Source: Kaistella chaponensis
GTDB lineage: Bacteria > Bacteroidota > Bacteroidia > Flavobacteriales > Weeksellaceae
Length of the DNA: 64,000 nt
Direction: 5' to 3'
Assembly (NCBI RefSeq): GCF_900156725.1
Contig: NZ_FTOI01000007.1
Location: forward strand, 109,616 to 173,615
In this document: positions 8,703 to 16,577 of the stretch, one piece after another
Layout of the letters: each line of letters starts with the position of its first letter
Position numbering within the stretch: position 1 is the stretch's first letter
Notes under the pieces: model-generated
The model's input: the letters and a program-made list of their open reading frames with translations, nothing else
The model's database searches: none
What the model was told of the DNA's origin: nothing
Program-made: the position numbers and the translations under genes

Positions 8703-8743
8703 TTTGTCAAGGTTCAAAACCTTGACAAGGTTAATTAAGTGAA
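8703..8743. repeat. TTGTCAAGG palindromic repeat, copy 1
   Basis: TTGTCAAGGTT-CAA-AACCTTGACAA is an inverted repeat followed by GGTTAATTAAGTGA. About 38 consecutive bases are identical to copy 2 at 8810-8849. Related arms with different sequence occur at 9620, 21890, 22452 and 23793. Confidence 0.85.
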
Positions 8744-8809
8744 AAGCGCTAAGAAATAACGAAATACCAATAAAAAAAAGGAAAGTATTACTTTTAATCC
8801 CCAAAATTT

Positions 8810-8849
8810 AACCTTGTCAAGGTTCAAAACCTTGACAAGGTTAATTAAG
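8810..8849. repeat. TTGTCAAGG palindromic repeat, copy 2
   Basis: AACCTTGTCAAGGTT-CAA-AACCTTGACAAGGTT is a perfect 15-bp-arm inverted repeat with a 3-base loop, followed by the same AATTAAGTGA tail as copy 1. It ends about 30 bp before the next start codon and may act in mRNA processing or termination. Confidence 0.85.
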
Positions 8850-8879
8850 TGACAAATACTAAAGAACTAAGAACTATTA

Positions 8880-9425
8880 ATGAAAAAAATGGCTTTATTA
8901 TTTTTAATCCTCGGAGTGCTGAGTTTGGCACTCTCCTACTATTTCTACACCAAAAAGGAAATACCACCTGCTGATTTTTCTGCGGTCAATAAACAAAAAG
9001 GCAATGATTTTGAAGACTACCTCATTCAGTTACTCGGAAAAACGGAGGGCATTCAATTGGTGGGTAAAGTTTCTGATTATCACAAAGACGGCGTTTCTGC
9101 CTTAGAAAACACAGAACCCGACCTGAAATTTAAAACTCAAAGCGCCCATTTTGCGGTAGAATGCAAATGGAGAAGCAGCTTCAAAAGCGGCAATATCAAC
9201 TGGGCAAAAGATTATCAGATCAAGAACTACAACACCTATCAAAAAACAAAGAACGAAAAAGTATTTGTCGCTCTCGGAATTGGCGGCACTTCCACCCAAC
9301 CGGAACGGCTGTTTTTTGTGCCTTTATATCGGTTGAAACTGGAGTTTGCCAACGAGGATTACATCAAAGAATTTGAAATAAAAGACCAACGCGATCTGTT
9401 GAAAATACTGCGAAATACGCTTTAA
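8880..9425 (+). CDS. membrane-anchored restriction endonuclease-like protein
   Basis: 181 residues. The N-terminus MKKMALLFLILGVLSLALSY (1-20) is a signal anchor followed by a short linker. The rest resembles an Mrr/PD-(D/E)XK nuclease fold: GNDFEDYLIQLLG supplies the usual Glu in the first helix, EPDLKF the Asp (about 79) and FAVECKWR the E-x-K (about 97-99). No partner methyltransferase or nuclease gene adjoins it. The anchor would place the domain at the inner membrane, facing cytoplasm or periplasm depending on topology. Catalysis is inferred from motif spacing only; the fold is also used by non-nucleases. Confidence 0.7.
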   Translation: MKKMALLFLILGVLSLALSYYFYTKKEIPPADFSAVNKQKGNDFEDYLIQLLGKTEGIQLVGKVSDYHKDGVSALENTEPDLKFKTQSAHFAVECKWRSSFKSGNINWAKDYQIKNYNTYQKTKNEKVFVALGIGGTSTQPERLFFVPLYRLKLEFANEDYIKEFEIKDQRDLLKILRNTL

Positions 9426-9595
9426 AAACGGACCAGTCAAAAGGTAGTAAAAACCTCCATCAGTGGGTTACTTCAGATGAGATTCAACCGACAAATGAGC
9501 AGTCTGCTTCGTCTCTTTCAGTAGCGAGAGAATTCATAAGTATTACAGCAGAATCGCATCCGTTCCTCATCAAAAAACAACGGCTGGATTTTTAA
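9425..9595 (+). pseudogene. possible gene remnant with no start codon
   Basis: An open stretch of about 56 codons overlaps the previous stop in another frame. It reads as protein-like sequence (HQWVTSDEIQ, SSLSVAREFI, ESHPFLIKKQRLDF) before a TAA. There is no start codon or promoter and I do not recognise the family. It could be the tail of a decayed gene or chance. Confidence 0.25.
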
Positions 9596-9619
9596 AATGA
9601 AGGTGAAAAATTCAACATT

Positions 9620-9647
9620 TTCAAGGTTTTGCATCTTGACAAGGTTT
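9620..9647. repeat. degenerate TTGTCAAGG-family repeat
   Basis: TTCAAGGTTTTGCATCTTGA followed by CAAGG is a decayed copy of the repeats at 8703 and 8810, about 50 bp upstream of the GNAT gene. Confidence 0.55.
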
Positions 9648-9697
9648 GCGAAGATTAGTAAAAAGAACAAAATACTTTTAGCATCAACAAAAAAGAA

Positions 9698-10153
9698 ATG
9701 GGTTTACGAGAAGCAAAAATTGAGGATATCAAGCAGATTCAGAAAGTCAGAAATGCGGTAAAGGAAAACACCTTATCGAACCCCGATTTGGTGACAGATG
9801 AAGATTGTACGGCCTTTCTCACCGTGCGCGGAAAAGGTTGGGTGTATGAAATTGAAAATGACATAGTGGGATTTGCCATCGCTGATTTGCAGGATCATAA
9901 TGTTTGGGCTTTATTCCTGGATCCGGAATTTGAGAAACAAGGCATTGGTCAACAATTGCATAACACCATGCTGAACTGGTATTTTTCACAAACTCAGCAT
10001 CAAATCTGGTTGGGAACGGCTTTCAATACAAGAGCAGAACACTTCTACCGAAAAGCAGGTTGGACAGAAGCTGGGACAAACGGAACCAAAGAAATGAAAT
10101 TTGAAATGACGTATGAAAACTGGAGAAAAAATGCCGCTTATGCGCAGGTTTAA
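9698..10153 (+). CDS. GNAT family N-acetyltransferase
   Basis: 151 residues, the normal length of a single-domain GNAT enzyme that moves acetyl from acetyl-CoA to an amine. Motif A is VWALFLDPEFEKQGIGQQLH (about 70-89), where EKQGIGQQL is the Q/RxxGxG/A pyrophosphate loop. GTAFNTRAEHFYRKAGW (about 108-124) is the typical motif B. The acceptor is unknown. Flanked by repeats and gene remnants, so it sits in a plastic region. Confidence 0.9.
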   Translation: MGLREAKIEDIKQIQKVRNAVKENTLSNPDLVTDEDCTAFLTVRGKGWVYEIENDIVGFAIADLQDHNVWALFLDPEFEKQGIGQQLHNTMLNWYFSQTQHQIWLGTAFNTRAEHFYRKAGWTEAGTNGTKEMKFEMTYENWRKNAAYAQV

Positions 10154-10588
10154 GTTGAAAAAATTTGGCTTCACCCTTTTTTTTGCACACCCTTTTCCTC
10201 AGTGTTTATTCCATTAAACAGAAACGGTTTAAAAAGCAAAAAGACCAAAACCTAGGATTGAATAAGATTGCACATGATGATAAGATCATGATTGTCCTCG
10301 CTGAAAACCATCGTTTATGGCAGAAGATCACCGCGTCGGAAAGAGAAAGTTGTTGAATCGCACTTTGGTACATTTAGGAATTTTAGGATAAGTTAAATAA
10401 CTCCATTGCATGCCGTAGCAAAGAATTTCCGCGCAAAGGCTCGATAAAATGGGCCATCCACGAATAAATGGACTCCACAAAATTACTTGTTTCTCCTTAT
10501 TTTCAAAGGATCAATCGGTATAGCATTCATTGGAAGCATATTTGATGCATCCATAGAAAGATTATACAAACCCCAAAACCATTTAATC
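10154..10588. other. gap with decayed open frames, no supported gene
   Basis: The stretch holds a 63-codon open frame at 10165-10356 with a lysine-rich, low-complexity start and no homology I recognise, plus short open pieces on both strands. An ATG-less extension runs into the dehydratase gene. I see no RNA gene. It is best read as decayed coding DNA. Confidence 0.4.
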
Positions 10589-10822
10589 ATGTGGAAAGAA
10601 ATCAATGGAAAACTCGAGCAGACTTTCAAGTTTAAAGATTTTTCTGAAGCCTTTGCTTTTATGACCAGAGTTGCTCTGGTTGCAGAATGCGCAAACCATC
10701 ATCCCGACTGGTCAAACGAATACAACAAAGTGAAAATCACCCTCTGTACGCATGATCAAGATGATGCCATCACCGAAAAAGACCATCAACTTGCCAAAGC
10801 AATCGATCAAATAAGGGCGTAA
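10589..10822 (+). CDS. 4a-hydroxytetrahydrobiopterin dehydratase (pterin-4a-carbinolamine dehydratase)
   Basis: Small cytosolic enzyme that dehydrates 4a-hydroxytetrahydropterin, recycling the cofactor of aromatic amino acid hydroxylases. [20 protein letters not shown] (about 37-56) contains the catalytic His-His-Pro-x-Trp core of the PCD family, and [15 protein letters not shown] is the usual C-terminal helix. Start chosen at [13 protein letters not shown], giving 77 residues. An upstream in-frame TTG would add 34 residues of unrelated hydrophobic sequence. No phenylalanine hydroxylase gene is visible here. Confidence 0.9.
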   Translation: MWKEINGKLEQTFKFKDFSEAFAFMTRVALVAECANHHPDWSNEYNKVKITLCTHDQDDAITEKDHQLAKAIDQIRA

Positions 10823-10900
10823 ATCCGAATCTCCATGAAACAGTCCGTGGTAGTTTTCACCAAAAAACATCAAATTCGACAAGGTTTTCGATAAGAAGGC

Positions 10901-10996
10901 TTATTCATTCCTTGGTACAAACCAGCCTTCTCCCATTTTCGAGGTCAGTTTTGCGACTCGTTTTTGTACTTCCTGCTCCAAATTCAAAATAAACGA
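10901..10996 (-). pseudogene. C-terminal gene fragment
   Basis: About 31 codons without a start read LEQEVQKRVAKLTSKMGEG then WFVPRNE and stop. The composition is protein-like, but I do not recognise the parent. It lies between the dehydratase gene and the next remnant and is probably a leftover of a deleted gene. Confidence 0.3.
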
Positions 10997-11067
10997 TCAA
11001 ATCAGGTCATCTAAAAAAGGGAGAAAAGAATTTAGAATTTTATTGAGGTGGATTGAAGAGATGATGA

Positions 11068-11253
11068 TCAATTCAAAAAAGCATTCAGGATTTCATCATC
11101 ATTGGACTGTTGCAAGTAAGTGATTTTGAAAATAAATATTTTCCCCGAAAAGAAATCACGCTGAAAGATTATCGGCTTGTTCACATTCGGGGTGATCATC
11201 ATTTTGGTGGTAATACCAAAATGCTTGCAGATAAAATTGTTCCTTATTTCTAA
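11068..11253 (+). pseudogene. C-terminal remnant, possibly VirJ/hydrolase-like
   Basis: An open stretch of 61 codons, preceded by stops and without a start codon, ends in RLVHIRGDHHFGGNTKML then ADKIVPYF. The GxHHFGG ending resembles the C-terminus of the VirJ family of alpha/beta hydrolases (inference). The domain core is absent, so this is a truncated relic. It ends 11 bases before the next gene. Confidence 0.45.
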
Positions 11254-11264
11254 AAACCAATGCT

Positions 11265-11567
11265 ATGTCGAATAAAACTTCACAACATATTCTTCCCACT
11301 GCTGCTAATTTACTGGGATTCTGCTTAATTGTAATCACGTCTTTACACCTCAGTTCTGCGACCTCCAACTCCATTATTGACGAAGTTGCAAGCATCGTTT
11401 CGGTTTTGCTATGCATTTCGGTAATCCTTTCTTTTGCATCGATAAAAAGCAGAAGTTTGATTTGGACGCAACGTTGGGAAAATCTGGCCGAAATCCTTTT
11501 TGGCGCATCCATTATCGGAATCGCATTGATTGTTTTGGTACTTTTGAAAAAATTCTGGCTCAGATAG
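11265..11567 (+). CDS. small integral membrane protein of unknown function
   Basis: 100 residues, almost entirely hydrophobic: segments at about 11-29 (AANLLGFCLIVITSLHLSS), 38-58 (IIDEVASIVSVLLCISVILSF) and 77-96 (ILFGASIIGIALIVLVLLKK). Three transmembrane helices are likely, with a basic C-terminus. I do not recognise the family. It lies 60 bp before the DUF1003 gene on the same strand and may be cotranscribed with it. Confidence 0.65.
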   Translation: MSNKTSQHILPTAANLLGFCLIVITSLHLSSATSNSIIDEVASIVSVLLCISVILSFASIKSRSLIWTQRWENLAEILFGASIIGIALIVLVLLKKFWLR

Positions 11568-11626
11568 AAAACTAATTCCAGTATTGGTTGAATAAAATTA
11601 ATACCATTCATTTAAAAATATTAAAA

Positions 11627-12181
11627 ATGAAAAATAAGAAATACGTCCTTGATCTTTTGAAAAATGAAAATGCTCAACTGCATAAAATGCACGACATTGT
11701 AGAAAAGGCAATTAAAGAAGAAACACTTATTACAACAACGATTGAAGAAGTAGATGAAGAGCGCACGTATGGAGAAAAACTCTCCGACCAAGTGGCTACA
11801 TTTGGTGGAAGTTGGAGGTTTATTATCATTTTCGGCGTTATTTTGATATTATGGATTTTTTACAATACCTACATTATGGTCAATAAAAGTTTTGATCCTT
11901 ATCCGTATATTTTGCTCAATCTAATTTTATCTTGTATTGCCGCGATTCAGGCACCGATTATCATGATGAGTCAAAATCGGAAGGAAGTGAAAGATCGAAA
12001 AAGATCCATCAATGATTACATGATTAACCTGAAATCTGAAATTGAAATCAGAAACCTGCATGAAAAAGTAGATTTATCGATTATCGATCAGTACAAACAC
12101 CTTTGCGATATACAGCAAAAGCAGCTCGAACTCTTAGAAGAACTCAATAAAAAATTAAAATTAATGGCTAAACCGCAGTAA
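11627..12181 (+). CDS. DUF1003 membrane protein
   Basis: 184 residues. Hallmarks of DUF1003 are FGGSWRFIIIFGVILILWIF (first membrane helix, about 63-82), FDPYPYILLNLILSCIAAIQ (second helix) and the following APIIMMSQNR. Cytoplasmic N- and C-terminal parts are charged, the C-terminal one being coiled-coil-like. Function unknown. Start chosen at the ATG of MKNKKYVLDLL; the upstream in-frame TTG adds 13 residues that do not fit. Confidence 0.9.
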   Translation: MKNKKYVLDLLKNENAQLHKMHDIVEKAIKEETLITTTIEEVDEERTYGEKLSDQVATFGGSWRFIIIFGVILILWIFYNTYIMVNKSFDPYPYILLNLILSCIAAIQAPIIMMSQNRKEVKDRKRSINDYMINLKSEIEIRNLHEKVDLSIIDQYKHLCDIQQKQLELLEELNKKLKLMAKPQ

Positions 12182-12261
12182 TATTTAAAAGAAATTTTTA
12201 CGACAATTCCCCTTAAAATTAATATATTTCCATCCAATTAAATTTTACTATAAATAGCAAC

Positions 12262-12705
12262 ATGACAAAGGAAGAACTCTTAAACAAAGCCATTAAAATT
12301 GCCCAAAAAGCCCATCGAGGACAAACCGATAAATTTGGAACGCCTTATATTGGACACGTGATAAGAGTAATGAACGCAGGCAAAACCTACGATGAAAAAA
12401 TTGTAGGAGTCTTACATGATGTCATCGAAGATTGTCCGGAAATTACGTTGAATGACCTTTTGGAAGAAGGTTTCCCAAATCATATTGTTTTCGCAATTGA
12501 ATGCTTAACCAAAACTCCGGCCGATCAGGACTACACAGAATTCGTAAAACAGACGGAAAAGTCGCCACTTGCAGTCTCGGTAAAAATGAATGATCTCGCG
12601 GATAACATGGATTTAAAACGCTTCACCGAACCGCTTACGAACCGGGATTTTAAACGCCTTAATAAATATTTGACGGCATATCTTTATTTGAAGGAAAAAC
12701 ACTAA
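12262..12705 (+). CDS. HD-domain phosphohydrolase, small (p)ppGpp hydrolase-like
   Basis: 147-residue single-domain HD protein resembling the hydrolase half of RelA/SpoT and the small Mesh1-like alarmone hydrolases. AHRGQTDKFGTPYIGHVIRV (about 17-36) holds the first metal-binding His residues, VGVLHDVIEDC the HD pair, and VKMNDLADNMD the last Asp region (SpoT has VKLADRLHN). No synthetase or TGS/ACT domain is present. Hydrolysis of (p)ppGpp is inferred from the motif order; other nucleotide substrates are possible. Monocistronic. Confidence 0.8.
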   Translation: MTKEELLNKAIKIAQKAHRGQTDKFGTPYIGHVIRVMNAGKTYDEKIVGVLHDVIEDCPEITLNDLLEEGFPNHIVFAIECLTKTPADQDYTEFVKQTEKSPLAVSVKMNDLADNMDLKRFTEPLTNRDFKRLNKYLTAYLYLKEKH

Positions 12706-12874
12706 AACTTCTTAAAGATTAAGATAGTAAATAATTGATTTTTAGACATTTAAATTTTGTTTGAAAAATCGAGATTCTCTTTCAAAACAAAGCCGCGGAC
12801 AGCGTTTTATTTGTCGAAAAAATTAAAAAAAGTAAAAAATATTTGTGGTTTTTTCGGTTTAAAAAGGTCTTGCT

Positions 12875-13597
12875 TTAATCCACCGTTTTATTAGAATCCC
12901 CCAGAAGTGCATGCAGTTCTTTTAATTCTGTTTCCGTTAAATCCCGCCATTTCCCGACCGGAAGATCCAGTTTAAGATTCATAATTCGGATGCGTTTTAG
13001 CTTTTTCACTTCATAGCCACAGAACTCACACATTCTGCGGATCTGTCGGTTTAAACCTTGTGTTAATACTATTCGGAACGATAAATTGTCGATCTGTTCT
13101 ACTTCACATTTATTTGTAACAGTGTCTAAAATAGGAATTCCACCACGCATTTGCATCAAAAATTTGGGAGAAATGGGTTTGTCAACTCTTACGATGTATT
13201 CTTTTTCGTGGTTGTTTCTGGCGCGAAGTATTTTGTTTACAATATCACCATCATTGGTAAGCATAATCAAACCTTCACTCGGTTTATCTAACCGACCGAT
13301 GGGAAAAATTCTTTTCGGATGATTCACAAATTCAACAATATTGTCTAGTTCTCTTTTGGTATCGGTGGTACACACGATTCCGACTGGTTTGTTTAAAACA
13401 ATATAAACGGGTTTTTCTTCCGATTTTTTAATGGAATTTCCATCTACAAAGATTTCGTCAGCATCAGAAACTTTGGTTCCCATTTCTGGAATTGCACCAT
13501 TGATGGTAATTCGGCCTTGTTCCAACAAACGATCGGCTTCTCTGCGCGAACAGAAACCGACTTCTGAAAGATATTTATTAATACGTGTTTGTTCCAA
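12875..13597 (-). CDS. rluF: 23S rRNA pseudouridine synthase, RluF type
   Basis: 240 residues: an S4 RNA-binding domain at the N-terminus ([20 protein letters not shown], about 6-25) and an RsuA-family catalytic domain with the nucleophilic Asp in [10 protein letters not shown] (D104). In the RsuA/RluB/E/F group, [20 protein letters not shown] (about 181-200) is characteristic. RluF modifies U2604 in 23S rRNA of E. coli; the exact site here is inferred. It precedes a gene of unknown function by 5 bp on the same strand as truB, forming an RNA-modification cluster. Confidence 0.9.
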   Translation of the reverse strand: MEQTRINKYLSEVGFCSRREADRLLEQGRITINGAIPEMGTKVSDADEIFVDGNSIKKSEEKPVYIVLNKPVGIVCTTDTKRELDNIVEFVNHPKRIFPIGRLDKPSEGLIMLTNDGDIVNKILRARNNHEKEYIVRVDKPISPKFLMQMRGGIPILDTVTNKCEVEQIDNLSFRIVLTQGLNRQIRRMCEFCGYEVKKLKRIRIMNLKLDLPVGKWRDLTETELKELHALLGDSNKTVD

Positions 13598-13602
13598 TTT
13601 TA

Positions 13603-14160
13603 TTAAAGATTTTTATTGCTAAAAAGGATGATTCCGTAAGATATTCCTATGAAAACGCTACTTTCACCATCGATGATCTGATCGTCTAAACTCACTTGAA
13701 ACTGATGTCCGAATCTTTTGCTTAAAGGCTCTATTGCACCAATTCCAATGCCGACAAATCCTGCATTTTTAGCAGCCGTGTGATTGATTTTGTTGCCAAA
13801 GTTAGCAAAAAGATAAACAAGATCATCCGTTTCAGGGGCGTTGATATAAAAATTCGGTTGCACTTTATAATAGATCAAGTGGAAATTCGGATCAATGTAA
13901 CTGTATCGCAAACCACCACTCACAGAAAACCAATTGAAAGGTTGATAACCAGCTAAAACACTGAATCCGTAATTATATTTTCCGGGCGGAAGCTTACTTT
14001 TTTCGTAATCAGTTTTCGCCGTACTATTTCTAATCATACTTCCCAAATCAAAACCAATATTTGCATCCAAAGACGTGAATACTCCTAATTTTGTTGTTGT
14101 TTTTTGCGAATAAAGAAAAATAGAACTTGCAATAAAAAAAAGTAGAATTAATTTTTTCAC
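13603..14160 (-). CDS. secreted/outer membrane beta-barrel-like protein
   Basis: 185 residues with a signal peptide ([19 protein letters not shown], cleavage near residue 18). The rest alternates in a way typical of a small outer membrane barrel: [49 protein letters not shown]. The start ATG overlaps the truB stop by 4 bases, so the two are translationally coupled. Function unknown. Confidence 0.75.
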   Translation of the reverse strand: MKKLILLFFIASSIFLYSQKTTTKLGVFTSLDANIGFDLGSMIRNSTAKTDYEKSKLPPGKYNYGFSVLAGYQPFNWFSVSGGLRYSYIDPNFHLIYYKVQPNFYINAPETDDLVYLFANFGNKINHTAAKNAGFVGIGIGAIEPLSKRFGHQFQVSLDDQIIDGESSVFIGISYGIILFSNKNL

Positions 14161-14858
14161 TCTTGATTAAATTTAAAATCATTTTGCAAATAATCAGAAC
14201 TTGCATTTTCAACTAAATAATCCCCAATTTTTGTTCTGCGAAGATTGGTTAAATACGCGCCAACTCCCAATTTCTGACCAATATCGTGCGCCAAACTCCG
14301 GATATAAGTTCCTTTGGAGCAACCCACGGTAAATCTTACGAAAGGCAAATCAATTTCTATATTTTCAATATAATTAATCGTTGTTTTTCTGGATTTCATT
14401 TCAACCTCTTTTCCGGCTCTGGCTAAATCATAGGCGCGATTTCCTTCTATTTTGATGGCTGAAAAAATGGGTGGTTTCTGATCGATTTCTCCAAGAAATT
14501 TTTCTAAAGTTTCTTTGATTTGGGTTTCAGTAATTTCAGAAATATCCTGGTGAAGAATCTCCGGTTTTTCGGTGTCGTACGATTCTGTTTGCACTCCGAT
14601 TTTTATTTCGGTGAAGTATTCTTTCGGCGCATCTTGAATTTGGGGAATAATCTTGGTGAATTTTCCGGTGCAGATAATTAAAAGTCCGGTTGCTCTTGGA
14701 TCTAAAGTTCCGGCATGACCAATCTTGAATTTCTTTGGAAGATTAAATTCGCTTTTGAGTTTATATTTGAGTTTATTGACGGATTGAAAACTCGTCCAAT
14801 CCAAAGGTTTGTCGAGGAGGATGGTTTGTCCGTTTAAAAAATCTTCGGCTGTTTTCAT
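14157..14858 (-). CDS. truB: tRNA pseudouridine(55) synthase TruB
   Basis: 233 residues converting U55 of tRNAs to pseudouridine in the T loop. LLDKPLDWTSFQSVN is the N-terminal signature and GHAGTLDPRATGLL (47-60) carries the catalytic Asp53. GCSKGTYIRSLAHDIGQ is the later RNA-binding motif. In many Bacteroidota truB directly follows uppP in an ftsX-DUF3098-uppP-truB cluster. Here about 8 kb of accessory genes lie between uppP and truB. Confidence 0.97.
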   Translation of the reverse strand: MKTAEDFLNGQTILLDKPLDWTSFQSVNKLKYKLKSEFNLPKKFKIGHAGTLDPRATGLLIICTGKFTKIIPQIQDAPKEYFTEIKIGVQTESYDTEKPEILHQDISEITETQIKETLEKFLGEIDQKPPIFSAIKIEGNRAYDLARAGKEVEMKSRKTTINYIENIEIDLPFVRFTVGCSKGTYIRSLAHDIGQKLGVGAYLTNLRRTKIGDYLVENASSDYLQNDFKFNQE

Positions 14859-14883
14859 TTTTTTAAAAGGCCAAATATACAGA

Positions 14884-14924
14884 AAATGCCAAAACTTTCG
14901 GGGTGATCCTTGGTTTTGGCATTT
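14884..14924 (-). terminator. intrinsic terminator of the delta-60 repeat gene
   Basis: AAATGCCAAAAC and GTTTTGGCATTT form a 12-bp perfect stem, followed by TTTTC on the minus strand, just after the stop at 14944. Confidence 0.8.
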
Positions 14925-14943
14925 GAAAAAACATGATTAGTGT

Positions 14944-16425
14944 TTATTGTTTGATTATTTTTTCTGAAATTATTTCTCCTTTATTATTTTTTCCATTGAT
15001 GAAATAAATTCCTTTTGGTAAATTTTCTACAGAAATATTTTTGGTTTTTTCTTTATTAAAAAACACTTGTCTGCCGCTTAAATCTGTGATTTTTATTTCT
15101 GAAATTTCTTGGGAAAAATTTAAATTAGATTTGGTAGGATTCGGGTGAATCTTTAGAACATAATTGGAAGTTTCCTCGTTTTGGAGAATAAGATTAACTC
15201 CATATCGAAACATTGAAACTATTCCTGTTGCAGTATAGCCCATTGTATAAATTTTTCCGTTGCTGTAATCTACTCCCAAAAAAATCGGCGAAGTATGATT
15301 GGCAATTGTTGTAGGCACAGAAGTGAAACCAGATGTTCCAAAAGTACTATCTAACGTACCGTTGGAATTAATTCGGCTAAGAAAAACATCAGAGTTACCG
15401 GTTTGTTGTCGGGTTCTTCCTGCGAGAATAATTTTAAAATCATCGATACCATGAGAATACGGAGCAATCGAAGTTACATTGTCATAATATTTGTTAGGTA
15501 AATCTAAAGACACTACACCATTTGTCCCAAAAGTAGGATCCAAACTACCATTTGCTGCTTTTTTTACAACCATCATTTTATAAGTTGTACTCATCCCAAA
15601 AATGTAAGAAGTGCTATTTAATCCGTTTAATAAATATCTTGGTGACGGATCATAACTTCTAGATCCATTGACATTCAAACTATAACTATAGTCCTGAACT
15701 CCTACATTTGAAAATTTTACGGTATACGAATCCTGAACGCCTCCTTGTGTATATAAGCCATGAATATAAATATTACTTGCCGTATCTGTATGAGCGCTAT
15801 TTAGATTAATAATCTGTCCGCCGCTATAAAAATAAAACCTTTTCATATTTCCGTTGTTAAAAGTCGGGTCTATCGTTCCATTAGCATTCAATCTTAATAT
15901 TTTTCCACCATCACTACTGTTCCAACTACCATCTGCTCTTACTAAAGTAATTTTTTCAGTGGAAGGATTGTAATTTACAGAAGCATGTCTATAACTACCG
16001 GTGGCTTCGTATTCTAAAATTCCATTGGTTCCGAAAGAGGAAGAAAAAGATCCGTCTTCCATAATTTTTGCAATTTCTCCGCTTATAGAGGAAGCTACAA
16101 GATAAGCATAACCACTTGAATGGTTCATGATAGCGAAAGAAGCAGGAGTTTCGCTGTCATTCCCAAAATCTACTATTTTGATTCCGTCATTGTCAAAAGT
16201 AGTATCTAATGTGCCATCGAGATTAAATCGTACTAAAATTGGGTTTCCATCGGTATGCTTTCCTAGAGCTATCATTTTTCCATTGTCCACCTTCATATCA
16301 ACAAAAGTAGAAAAGAATGAATAATCTATTTTTCCGTTGGTTCCGAAGCTGGTATCTAAAATTCCATCTTGTGCGTTTGCTAGAAACGCAAATGTTAATA
16401 ATAAATAAGTAATTGTTGTTTTCAT
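14944..16425 (-). CDS. secreted delta-60 repeat protein with T9SS type A sorting domain
   Basis: 493 residues. Signal peptide MKTTITYLLLTFAFLANAQ. Beta-propeller-type delta-60 repeats follow (LDTSFGTNGKI, LDTTFDNDGIKI, IDPTFNNGNM, LDPTFGTNGVV, LDSTFGTSGFT), each about 55-65 residues apart. The C-terminal 75 residues form a type IX sorting domain: LKIHPNPTKSNLNF, ITDLSGRQV, NLPKGIYFI and a final KIIKQ. It is exported to the cell surface or medium through T9SS. The ligand is unknown. First gene of the accessory block inserted between truB and uppP. Confidence 0.88.
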   Translation of the reverse strand: MKTTITYLLLTFAFLANAQDGILDTSFGTNGKIDYSFFSTFVDMKVDNGKMIALGKHTDGNPILVRFNLDGTLDTTFDNDGIKIVDFGNDSETPASFAIMNHSSGYAYLVASSISGEIAKIMEDGSFSSSFGTNGILEYEATGSYRHASVNYNPSTEKITLVRADGSWNSSDGGKILRLNANGTIDPTFNNGNMKRFYFYSGGQIINLNSAHTDTASNIYIHGLYTQGGVQDSYTVKFSNVGVQDYSYSLNVNGSRSYDPSPRYLLNGLNSTSYIFGMSTTYKMMVVKKAANGSLDPTFGTNGVVSLDLPNKYYDNVTSIAPYSHGIDDFKIILAGRTRQQTGNSDVFLSRINSNGTLDSTFGTSGFTSVPTTIANHTSPIFLGVDYSNGKIYTMGYTATGIVSMFRYGVNLILQNEETSNYVLKIHPNPTKSNLNFSQEISEIKITDLSGRQVFFNKEKTKNISVENLPKGIYFINGKNNKGEIISEKIIKQ

Positions 16426-16577
16426 GGTTATTGGTTTATTAATTTACATAACTGGTGGCTTTTATAATTTTTTTTTGTTTATGGATAAGGTTGTAAGTGA
16501 TTAACGCTGAAAATCAGGACTAGAAAATAGTAAATTTTGTTTTTATTTAATTATTTCATTAATTCTAAATTCTGTAA

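Noticed and set aside
8583..8804. 73-codon minus-strand frame
   Set aside because: It covers a palindromic repeat and an A/T palindrome. Its composition is not protein-like and there is no promoter.
10165..10356. 63-codon plus-strand frame after the GNAT gene
   Set aside because: Lysine-rich and low-complexity, no promoter, no recognised family; kept only as part of the decayed gap.
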